Shown one piece after another: positions 48,701-60,700 of a stretch of 64,000 bases of DNA (position 1 is the stretch's first letter; the number at the start of each line of letters is the position of its first letter). This DNA comes from Limnohabitans sp. TEGF004. GTDB lineage: Bacteria > Pseudomonadota > Gammaproteobacteria > Burkholderiales > Burkholderiaceae_C. Made by a program: the position numbers and the translations under genes. The notes beneath the pieces were generated by a model, which saw only the letters and a list, made by a program, of their open reading frames with translations, did no database searches and had not been told where the DNA came from. The DNA lies in NCBI RefSeq assembly GCF_027924965.1, contig NZ_AP027056.1, positions 1,240,001 to 1,304,000 of the forward strand, written 5' to 3'.

Positions 48701-51700
48701 TGCCCACATTGGCACTGGCAAATGTGCCTGCTTGCACCAAAGTCAAGGCGTCGTTGTTGACCACGCCCACCAAGCTGCCACCGGTCAGCACCGCGCTGGT
48801 GGTGGCGTCGTAGGCTTTGTTGGCCACGGTGGTGCCCGTCACCGTCAACGCTTTGGGGTTGACCGTGATGGTGCCGGGCGTGGCATAGGTGATGGTGTAG
48901 CTACCGGTCGATGTGCCCGGCGCCACGGTGATGGCATAAGGCCCGCCACTGACCGAGGCCGTGGCCACCAAGCCCAACGACGACACGGTGGGGTTCACGC
49001 TGAACACGTCAGCCAAAGTGGGCAAGGTGTACACAGGCGAACTGCCCGAGCTGCTGGTCAAACCCAACACATCGGCGGCCGTGAGCGTGGTGCCATAAAT
49101 CTTCGTGGCACTGGCCGTGACGGTGACCGACGGCGTACCCGTGAACAAATAGCGGTTGCCCGTAGCGGTCACAGCAGACGGCGCCATGGTGGCGTAGCTG
49201 GCATTCCACACCGCACCGTTGGCACTGTTCAAGCTGCCAAACACATCGTTGGTGGGTGCCACGCTGTACACCAACCAACGGCTGCTGGAGCCCGTGGTAC
49301 TGAGTGCAGAAGCACCCGCGTTGTTGATGAAGTTGCCTGTAGCCGCCAGTGCGATGTAGCCACTGTTTTGGCTGTCGGTGATGGTGGCGCCTGAGTTGAT
49401 CGTCACATTGCCGCCGGTCACCATGCTCACGCTGTCCACAAAGCTGTTGGCACCACCTACGGTGATGTCACCCGCGTCTGTCGCGCCCAACACGATGGCG
49501 CTGAAACCGTCTTTGAACACCGATGTGCCGCTGAACAAACTGTTGGCCAGGCTCAATGTGCCTGAGCCTGAGCCCACACCGATCGTGGCACCTGTGGTGT
49601 AAGGCTTGAGGGTCAACTTGCCGCTTGAGGCTACGTTACCCGTGAGCGAAAACTTGTCGCCCACAAGGGTGATGTCAGATGTGGAAGCGCCTGTGTTGAT
49701 ACCCGCTTTCAGGCCCACATAACCCGCAATGTCGACCGCGTTAAAACCTGATGCATAACCACCACCCGTCAGCGTGATGGGACCACCCGTGGACAGCACC
49801 GCTGCACCTGCTGGCACCACCACACCTGAGTTTTTAGCGCCGCTACCCGTGATGCTGATACCACCACCGTTGCTGGCTTGAATGCTGGAATAAGCCCAAA
49901 GATAAACGCCCCATGCATCGCTGGCTGTGGCATTGCTGGCCACACCATTGAAAGTGATGGCATCTGCCGCCGTAGAAGAAGATTTGTAAACCGAGCTCGA
50001 GCCAGCCGACATACTGAGCTCAATGCCGTTGCTAGACCCCGAGGACGATTGCCCATAGCCCCACATGCTTAATTTGCCCGAACCTGCGTCCACCGTCACA
50101 TTGCTGTGCGCGCGAATGCCGTTGGCGTTTGACATGGCAGGGCTCTCGGTACTGAGATAAGCCGTGTAGTTGGTGGCACTCTTGCCGCGAATGGTGATGT
50201 TTCCGCCAAACGAATAAAGCGATACGCCATCCAAAGTCACCCCGTTACCCATGATCGTGGTCATACCCGATGCGTAGCCGCTGGTGCTGAGTGCTGCCAC
50301 ATCAGCCACGTTGCCGCCTGACACCACGATGTTGGCTGCCGTGGTGGTGGTGACGCTGCTGCCCGACTTGAACCACACATAGCCGCCGTTGGCACCATCG
50401 CTATCGGCCCAATACGTCACATCACCGCCGTTGGTGGTGACCGATGCGTTGCTGGCTTGGGTGATGGCGCCGCTGGCTTTGAGCAAGATGTCGCCGTTGG
50501 CACCACCTGTGCTGGTGTCCAAATTGGCATTCACGTTGATGGTGTTGGCATACACCGAGATGGGGCCTTTGATGCTGGTCAAACCACCCATCGTCACCGT
50601 GTCGGTTCGAGTGGTGCTAACCGTTTCTTTACCAATCGTCAGCCCTGTCACACCCGAAGAAACCGCAAAGTCTGTGATGGGCCACGTCACCGTAGAACTG
50701 AAGCTATCGCTGTAAGGCTGTACCGTGACCTTGCCTGTGGTGTTCAACTGCAAGCCCTTGCTCGCCGTCAGGCTCAAACTGTCATCGGTGATGGTGATGT
50801 TGCTGGTCGAGCTGGTCACATCGCTCAATGCCTTGAAGCCAATCGTTGTGACTGCCGTGTCGGCCTGCAATGTGCCTGCACCAAAACCCGTGATGTTGAT
50901 GGCGCCGCTGGCCGCCAAAATACTAGCGCTGGATAACTGAATGTCTGTGTTGGCACCACTGCCGTTTAGGGTTACTGAGCCGGTGCCTGTTGCTTCTACC
51001 GTAACCGACTTAGAAGCACTGCCAATGAACAAAATACCTCGCTTGTTGGTTGCCAACGTACCCACACCTGTCAATGAGATGTTGCCATCCTTGGTCTTGA
51101 ACAAGGTGCCAACGGTGGGTGCACTACCCAAATAATTCAGATAAATACCTGACGAATACGTAGCTCCGCTGTTGCCACCCACGCCGTCCAGCGTGATGTT
51201 GCCGGTGGTGCCCGCATCCATCGTCAAGCCTTCAATCGCTTTGATACCGGTCGAGTCGCCAGACCATGAACCCGTCGATTTGCCGCGCACTGTGATGTTG
51301 CCGCCGCCCGAGTACAACGATGTGCCACTGTTGTGACTCACGTTGAAGTAGCCCAAGGACACGCCAGCTGGTGCAGCCCCCGAGTTATCCACGGCATAGC
51401 CAGTAGGCACCACAGTGCCCGAAACCAAGGTGGTGCTGGCACTGCCACCACCCAAGGTAATGGCGCCGCCACCGCTGGCTGTGCTGATCAAGCTGCTGGT
51501 GCGGTTGGCACTGGTGCGGCTGTCGATGATGTTGCGGTCTTGCACATAGACATAGCCAGCACCCGAGCCATCGCTGTCGCTCCAAAAGGTGATGTCACCT
51601 GCGTTGGTGGTGTAGCTGACATCGCCAATTGAGGTGATGTTGCCTGTGGCCCTTAGCAAGATATCTGCGCCAGAAGCCGTGCTGGTCAAGCTGTTGTTGA

Positions 51701-54700
51701 CCGTGATGTTTCCACCATAAACACTGACAGGTCCAGCCACATTAACGGCTGAGCCAATCGTGATGTCTGCGGTATTACCTGGCTTACCCAAGGTCAACTC
51801 AGACACCGCGCTGCCATAAGTGGCATTGGTAAAAGTTTGCGCGCTCGAAAAACTGGTGCCAAATGGCTGCACCTTCACCGTGCCACTGGTGAGGACGGGA
51901 GTTGCGCCACCGAAGTTGAACGTATCGCCGATCAACAGCACATTGGACGTGCTGCTGGTGATGGTGGTACCACTGCGACTTGCTAAACGCATGCCGCTTG
52001 GCGTTGTGATGCCGCGTGTGCCGCCGTTAGCTGTGATGGTGCCAACTGTGGATAAGACATCTGTGTTTTGGAAGAACAGGCCGTAGTTGCCACCTGCAGT
52101 CCCAGTGATCACGATGTCTCCACCGCCTGTGGCCAATACTTCTTTGGGGTTTTCATAGTTGAACACCACGCCATAGTTGGAACTCGATACGCCCGTAATG
52201 GAGATGGCCGTGCCAGAGGTCTTATCGGAAATCAGCTGCAAGTATTTACCGGTGCTCGCCGAGTTTGTCGATGGATGAACAAAATTCAAGCCATAGAAAT
52301 TGGCACTGTTCGCATCCAACACAATGGCGCCCTTGCCTGAATTCAACAGCCACTTGCCGTACTGATACAAACCTGAAGAGAGGCCTGTTCCTGTAGTCTT
52401 ACCGCGAATCGTGACATCACCACCGCCGGAGTACATCGAGGTGAGCGTGTCTGTTGCCGCTGTGCCCAAGCTCACACCTGATAGCGTGCTGGATGAAGCA
52501 TAGCCGTCGGGTATGCCGTCGGCATCGGTGTCTGCGCCACCAGCCAACACAATACGGCCACCTACCAAGAGGCCGCTGGTGGTCAAGCCATTGGCCGTGT
52601 TGATCGTATTGGCATTGCCCAGCGTGATAGCACCTGCATTGCTTGCGGCCCTGTCACTCCAGAAAACCAAATCACCGTTATTGGTTCTGAAAGTCAGGTT
52701 GGCAGCCGTGGTGATGTTGCCCGTTGCATTGAGCAAGATGCGCTCTCCAGCAGCGGTGCTGATGAGGCCTTGGTTCACGGTGAGATTGCCGCCGTACACG
52801 CTGATAGGTCCCGACGCCGTAATGGCAGAACCTAGTGTGACGTTGCCTGTGTTGGTGGTCTTACCAACACGTACGCTCGAAGGGTTGCCCGAAATACTCA
52901 ATGCCGTGGCATCAACGTCAGCTGTGAACGCATTGCCCACCGGCTCCACCACGACATCACCCGTTGTGACCATATTGACGTTGTAGCTACCGTTGGCCAC
53001 AAAGCCCACTTTGTCAGACTGAATCGTGATGTCTGAGGAACTGGCGGTTGACGTGCCGGTCAGCACGGTCGTTCCATCGCCGCCATAGTAATGTGCGCCC
53101 GTGCTGCTAGCTCTCAAATACATTCCACCGTAAGAACCGGTTGTGCCTGCAGGCTGAATGTCTTTCAAGGTAATAGCACCGCTGGCAGAAAGAATGCTCA
53201 GGGCGGAGGTTTGAGCCACGATGCCACGAGAGTTGCCGCTCAATTTACCAGCCGTGCCAGTGAGCGTGATCGCGCCGTTTTCTGTCTGAATCAGCCCTGT
53301 ACCGGCTGTGGATGTATTGAAACCAATGGCCCAAACGTCGGTCGCGCCAGTGTTGCCATTGTTTGAACCATCGCTGGTAATCGTGATGGTGCCTGCGCCA
53401 TTGGTTTTGATGCTGGCGTAATCAAACTCCATCAGCCTGTCGTATCCGCCTGATGTGCCCGTGGTGGCATAGCTGGCCGTCATGGACACATCGCCCCCTG
53501 CTGCATTGAGGGTGGCTTTGCTGGCGGATGTGCCTGAGAGATAGATGCCGTAATCTGCTGCCGAGGTCCAAGGGCTGTTGGTTAACGCGTAAGAGATGTT
53601 TGCGCCGCTGGTGGCGACATCCACCCCTGCCGCCTGAACGATTTGCGTACCTTGCAACACAATGCCGCTGCCAGATGTGGCGCCAGCCGTGAGGTCGGCG
53701 TTGAGCGTGATCTTGCCACCATACAAAGCAATGGGGCCCGCAATGCTGATAGCCGAACCTACCGTCACAGCCTGCGTGTTCGTGCTACTGCCCAAGGTAA
53801 AGCCCGTGAGCGTGCTGGCCAAGCTGTAGATGTTGGTGTTGACCGCGCTGCTAAAAGTGCCGTTGGCTGCTGGCTGGATGGTGACTGCACCCTTGCCTGC
53901 AAAGCCGCTGGTGCTGGGCACGGCGCTGTTGGTGTAGGTGACGCTGCTGGCCGTGGCTGTAGACGACAGCGTGGTGAGGCCCGTGTAGGTGGCCCCGCCT
54001 GCGAGCGTGAGGCCACCCGTTGCCACCGTCAAAGCGCCCGTGCCACTGAACAAGCCCGAGTAGCTCAGGGCATCGCTGCGGTTAAAAATGAGTGTGCCGT
54101 TGTTGATGACAGCGGCATTCAATGCCCCCAAAGAGCCTGCTGTTGCGCCTGTGCCCACTTGCAAGGTACCCGCACTGAGCGTGGTGCTGCCTGCGTAGCT
54201 ATTGGTCCCCGTGAAAGTGAACTTACCGCCAGACGCTGGGTTGGCCGTGAGCGAGCCCGTGCCGGTGATGTTGCCGCTGAAGGTGGCCTCTAGCGCACCC
54301 AAAGTCAATGTGCCATTCGAGGTGAAGGTTTGAACGGTATAGCCCAAGGCACGGCCCGTGCCCGCAGCCACTATGCCGCCTGTTCCTGCAGCTGTGCCTA
54401 AATAGCGCACCACTACAAGACCTGAGCCACCGGCGCCGCCCACCCGACCACCAGTGGTGTTGAAAGATGCACCACCACCACCGTTACCCAGGTTGCTGAC
54501 TGCAGCGACACCCGCACTAGCTGTCGTTCCGCTGCCGCCATCGCCACCCGTGGCGTAAGTCACGGACTGACCAGAAATATCAATCGCCAAGCCTAGGCCA
54601 CCCGTGCCGCTTGCGGCACCGCCACCTCCGGCACCCCCTGCGCCGCCACCACCGCCTGCACGGTTGGTGGTGGTGGTGGTTCCGCCACTGTTACCTTGGC

Positions 54701-57700
54701 CCACTGTGCCAGCGCCGCCCACACCACCAGAGCCACCAAATGAGCGGCTACCGCCGCCACCACTACCGCCAGCTAAACCGCTGGTACGCTGAGCACCGCC
54801 GCCGCCGCCAATGGCCACCACAGCGGAGCCAATGCTTGAGTTGCCACCATTACCGCCGTTGCCTGAGGTCGCTCCCGCAGTGCCACCGGCACCGACGGAC
54901 ACAGCGTAGCTGGTGCCGCTCAATGCTTGGATGCCATTCAGCAAGCCGCCCGCACCGCCACCGCCGCCAGGGCCAGAGTCATAAGCACCGGCACCGCCGC
55001 CGCCACCTGCCACCACAAGGTATTCCACATTGGCGTCATAAGCCACCGTGACCGCACCGTTGAGGGTGATGTTGTTGGTCAAGCCCGTGAGGGTGCGACC
55101 CAGCAACAACGTGGTGTTGTTAGCCGCCGTCAAAGCGCCAGCACTGATGGCCGAGGCGTTGTACAACCCTAAGGTGCCACCACTGAGGGTGGTGGTACCG
55201 GTGTAGGTATTGGCGTTCATCAAGTTGATCTTGCCGCCAGTGGCGTTGGTGGTCAGCGCACCAGCGCCGCTGATGCGGCCTAACAAGGTGCTGTTGATGC
55301 TGTTCATGCCCAACGTGCCCGAGGCATTGAATGTCACCACCACCATGCCCGCCATGGCGCCAGAGGAGATGACGCTGGCCGTGCCACCCGTGGTGAGCAC
55401 GCTGCTACCAGCGTAAGCCACCACGACCACACCAGAGCCACCGCTGGCACCGTTGTTATAGGTTGTATTGGTGGAATACGCGCCACCACCGCCGTTACCC
55501 GTGTTGGCTGTGCCCGCTACGGGGCTGTTGGCGTTACCGCCAGCGCCGTATGTGGCTGTTGTGTTGGTGATGGCGCTGGTCACGCCCGGACCACCCGTGT
55601 AACCTGAAGCAGCACCGCCAGCGCCAGCGCCAGCCACGTTGGCGGCATAGACACTGCCAGCACCACCTGCCGCTGTCACGGCGCTGCCAATAGACGATGC
55701 GCCACCCGTCACTGTTTGAGCGCCGCCAGCACCGACCGTGATGGCGTATTGGCCCCAATCAATGCCATAGCCACTGACCACTTGGCCACCTGCACCACCG
55801 CCACCAACGGCGGGATATCTCTCCCATGAGGTGTTGCTACCGCCGCCACCGCCGCCAACGACGAGGTATTGCATATCCACACCTGTAGCAATGGTGGCAT
55901 CGCCGACCAGCTCAATGTCATTAGCCAAGGTCACGTTACCCAGCTGGAGCCTTGAAGCTGCGGCCAGCTTGACCAAGCTGGTGCCAAGTGCTGTGTTGTT
56001 GTAAACCCCTAAAGTACCTGCGCTGACGGTTGTGTCGCCGCTGTAGGTGCTAGCTGCCAACAGGTTCACACGGCCCAAGCCCAATTTCGTGATTGAGCCG
56101 CTAGAAATGCCCAGTCCGCCCACTGAGGTAGCGCCCGCACCATCAAACGTGAGGCTGTAATTGCCCGTGATGGCATTGCCCGAGGCTGGCATGAGTGTGA
56201 GATAGCCCGCATCGGATTGAATTTTGGTATCGCCCGCGAGGGTGACCAAGCCCGTGACCGAGTTGGTACCCGACAGGTTGCGCAATGCACCGCCAGATGA
56301 TGCACCGGCACCAGACAGAGCCAGGCCCTCGGCTAACGAAATACCCCCAGAAATTTGCAAAGTCGCACCATTCGCGACTACGGTGCCAGCTGCGGCGGCA
56401 CCCAAACCGCTAGAACTGATGACCGACAACGTACCTGCGTTGACGCTGGTGAGGCCTGTGTAGCTATTCGTACCGCCTAGCGTCAAAGTACCCGCACCCT
56501 CTTTGGTGATGGTGTAACCACTTCCTGTCAGGTTCTGTCCCATCGAGATATTGCCAGCACCTGTGAATTTGAGGTTGCCTGAAATTGGCGTGGTTTCCGA
56601 GCCTTGGGTGAAGTTCCAACTTACCCCTGCAGTTGGGTTATCAAAGGTGGCGCCTAAACTGCCAACTGTGAATGAACGCCAGTCGCCGCCCGTTGGCCCC
56701 GAGTAGCGCATGGTGCCGCCGTTAATCACTAAGTTAGGCGAGTCGTAGCGCAAACGCCCCAAGCTGCCGTCCCATATCGAGCTGTAGACATCAAGCACGC
56801 CACCTGAATTGACATACAAATTAGTGGTGATGTCGGTCAAATAGATCTTGCCTGTGGAATTGATCTTCAAGGTGCCGGCATTGATGGTCGTCACGCCTGT
56901 GTAGTTATTGACACCCGACAAGGTGAGTGTGGAGGCTGCACTGGTGTCTTTAACCAATGCGCCTGTGCCCGTCATCGCACCTGACAGCGTTTGATTCACG
57001 GAAGATGAATATAAAAACGTACCTGCGTTGGCAATGTTGGCGGCATAGTTGCCCGAGCCTAATGAGCCAGCCCCACCGATTTGCAAGGTGCCGCTGCTGA
57101 TGGTGGTGGCGCCTGTGTAGGTGTTGGTGCCGGTGAAGTTGAACTTGCCACCGGCCGATGGATTGGCTGTGAACGAGCCTGAACCACTGATGGTGCCGCT
57201 GAAGGTAGCAGACAGTGCATTGAGCGCAAGGGTGCCGCTACCGGTTGTCGTAAAAGTGTGCAAGGTGTAACCCAATGCCGCATCTGTACCGGTTGAGACG
57301 GTGCCACCGGTGCCTGCACTGCTGCCGATGTAACGAACAACCACAAGGCCAGAGCCACCTCTGGCGCCGGGTGTTCGATAGCCAGTGGCATCGCCAACGC
57401 CGGTGGCGAGGTAACTTGCGGTGCCTGCGCCACCACCACCACCGGTATTGGCTGCGCCCGCTACAGACCATGATGACGGCGCATTGTTTGCAATAGATGT
57501 GCCCGCGCCACCTCCCCCCGCGCCGCCAGCGCCACCTGTAAAGACGCCCGAGTCGGTGAACGTTATGGCGCCGCCGCCACCGCCGCCGTAATTTGTCAAA
57601 GTACCCGTGATGTTGGATGTTGGACCGTTAGTACCACTCAAACCTGTTCTGCCACTCGTTCCAGCACCGCCTGCGCCGCCGTTGCTGGTGGACTGATTGC

Positions 57701-60700
57701 CCGAGCCACCTGCACCACCTGCCTTGTTAGGACCTGTGATACCACCTGCACCACCCGTGGCTGTGGAGGTTGAAGCACCGAAACTCAAACTGGAATTACC
57801 ACCTGCACCGCCGCTAGCGCCTGTAGCCCAAGCACCCTCAGTGCCGCCGACACCAACGGTGGCCGTCAGCGACAAGGCTGAACCAATATCAATTCCGGTT
57901 TGGCTCACTATGGCTCCGCCGCCGCCGCCGCCGCCGCCATCACCGCCGCCACCGCCACCGGCACCAACAATGAGGTAATCCACTTTGTTGTCAAAGGCGG
58001 CAGTCATGTTGCCAGTGAGGTTGATGTTGTTACTGAATGTGGTGATGGCTCGACCCAGCAGAAGCGTACCGCCTGCGCCTGTGAGGGTACCCGTGCCAAA
58101 TGCACCGTTTGCGTAATAGCCCAAAGTACCAGCACTGATGGTGGTACCACCGCTATAAGTGCTAGATGAAAGAAGCGAAAGACTACCCGTACCTTGCTTG
58201 GTCAGGCTACCAGCGCCTAGGTTGACAGCGCCATACAGCATGCCTTGCGAACCGCCTGTATTGATGGTCAGCGATGAGTTGCCGGTTGTTTTGTAGCGAA
58301 CGACGACCACACCGTCTGCGCCAGGTGCAGTCACAGCCGCACCGCTGTGTTGGTTCACACCACCGCTACCGCTGCCTGTGTTCGCGACAGCAGCTGCTGT
58401 GGAACCACCTAACAGGGTGCCCGCACCGCCCACGCCGCTGCTTCCGCCGATACCACCACCTGCACCGCCACCGCCAGCTGCATAAGTTACAGATGTGCCA
58501 GAAATACCAAAGGCAATACCGTTGCCACCACTTCCACTTGGGCCTACAGAACCGGCTGTCAATGCGCCGCCGCCGCCGCCGCCGCCTGTGGTTCCAGCTG
58601 TGTAGTTGCCGCCCGAGTTACCCTGCCCTAAGGCAGAGCTTGCACTGTTAGGAGTGCCGATGTTGTATGAGTCGTAGTACCAAGAGCCACCACCACCGGA
58701 GCCTCCGGCTGAACTTGGAATTGTGTAGTTGAGTACGCCCGCGCCACCGCCGCCGCCAATGGCAGTCAAACCACTACCGAACACCGAGTTAGCACCCGCG
58801 TTGGCTGGCTGACCCAGAGTGACAACTCGGGCGCCGCCTGCACCCACTGTCAGGCTGTAGCCCGTGCCAGCGCTCACGGCGTAGTTGGCGTTGTAGATGT
58901 AGCCACCCGCACCACCGCCGCCAGCCAAGCCCCAACCACCTGAACCGCCACCCGCGACGACCAATACTTCAACATCTGACACACCCGTTGGTGCCGTCCA
59001 TGTTGTGCTGCTGGATGTGCCTGCCGTGGAAGTGGTAAAGGTTTGGGCCGTGGTCGCGATGCTGTCAATCGTGCCTGTGACCAACACATTGCCCGTGGTG
59101 GTGGTCAAGGTCAGGTCTTTGCGAATGAGCAAATCGCCATTGATGGCGATGTTGCCTGTCGTGGTGGTCAGGTTGCCACCTAAGGAGGTCTGTCCACCGC
59201 CGGCTACTTTGGTGATACCGGCGTTGGCGGTGATGCTGGTGTCATACGCTGTGACGAACTTGCCACTGCTGGTGACCGACAAAGAGCCGCTCACGTTGAC
59301 GGTTTGGTTGATTTGTACCGAGCCAGCACTGGCTTGAAAGTCCAGGTTCAAGCCCGATGTGCCCGTGATGGGCGCATTGATGAAGATGTCTTTACCAGCC
59401 TTGAGCGTGAGCGTTTTATTACTGGTAGATGTGACCGCACCACCTATAAAGATATTGCCGGTACTGCCAGAGCCCGCTGAACAAGCCACCCCCGTACACG
59501 AGATGGATGCACCGGTTGCATCGAGTATCACGTTGCTGGAATTCAACGCACTCGAGAGCGTGGAACTCAAGACACTGCCATAACTAGCCCCAACATAAAT
59601 GTCTAACGGGTCTAAGAGCCACAGGCCATCATCGCCCGCTTGCACATTGCCAAAGACCGTCAGAACTGCGCCGGATGTTTCAATGCGCCCGCCTTTGCCG
59701 CTGCCAGCGCCATAAGTAAATAGATTACCTGCCGTGTAGGTCAACGAACTGGCGTTGTGCACATCACTCCACAACACCACCTTGCCCCCATCGCCGTTGT
59801 CGGTGGCACTGGCGTCAATGGTGCTGTCGGCACTCAGGGCCACGGTGGTGGCTTGGCGCATCGTGCCGCTGCCTTGCCAGTCGCCGCCCACCAGCACGGT
59901 GCCGCCAGCGGTGGCGCCTTTGGCTTCGATCAGGGTGCCGGTGTCTAGGCTGATGTCATCGCCCTCCACCTCCACGCGGCCCGCATAGGCGCGGGCGCTG
60001 TTGGCGCGCAGCACGGTGTTGGTGCTGAGCAGCACGGCGCCCTTGATGGGGGTTGGGTTGGAGTTGTCGGCTGGGTTATTGATAGGCGTCGGCACGCCAT
60101 CGGCCTGAATGTGGATGCGCCCACCGCCGCCCTCGCCCGATGCGTCCAGCACGGCGGTGGCCAGGTCCACGCGGCGGGAGGCTTGCAGTTGGATGGTGCC
60201 GCCCAAGGCGTTGGCCACAATGTGGGCGGGGTCGGTCACCACGCCGTTGGCAAAGATGCGGCCACTGACGGCAATGGCCTGTGCGGCCACGATGTCAATG
60301 TTGCCGGCTTGGGCGGCAATGGCGGACACGTCCAACAAACCTGTGGCGGTTTGGGTGAAGGTGTCGGCGCTGATTTGGATGCGGCCAATTTCTGCCGCCA
60401 GGTTGCCGCTGTCGGGGAAAGAACTTGCCGCTAAGTTAGTGGCTGTTACGTTGTTAGCTGTGACCGTGCCGCTGTTCTGAACATCAGGGGCATTCAGGCT
60501 GACGGTGCCCGCAGGTCCAGCGTTGAGCCCGCCGGTGGCGTTGGCGTTGAGGGTGCCGCTGTTCAAAATAGCACTGCTGGCTTCAAGGAAGATGCGGCCT
60601 GCACGGCGCACCAAACCTGTGGCTTCAATGGTGCCGCTGTTGTTGATCACGCCGCTTTGCAAGCGGCTGGCAGCTTGGGCCGACAGAATGATGAGGCCGC

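Larger units (their letters stand above)
53900..58230 (-). repeat. First set of autotransporter-type beta-strand (PATR) repeats
   Basis: About eight units such as NTYTGATTISSGTLQIG and NSYTGLTSVNAGTLSV are interspersed with the glycine-rich modules 2-4. Each unit ends in a GTLxxG strand typical of passenger-associated transport repeats. Confidence 0.8.

Noticed and set aside
54604..58651. Plus-strand proline-rich short frames near 54.6, 57.7 and 58.3 kb
   Set aside because: They are the reverse complement of glycine-rich codons (GGC/GGT read as GCC/ACC and CCG/CCA) and carry no independent start signals.
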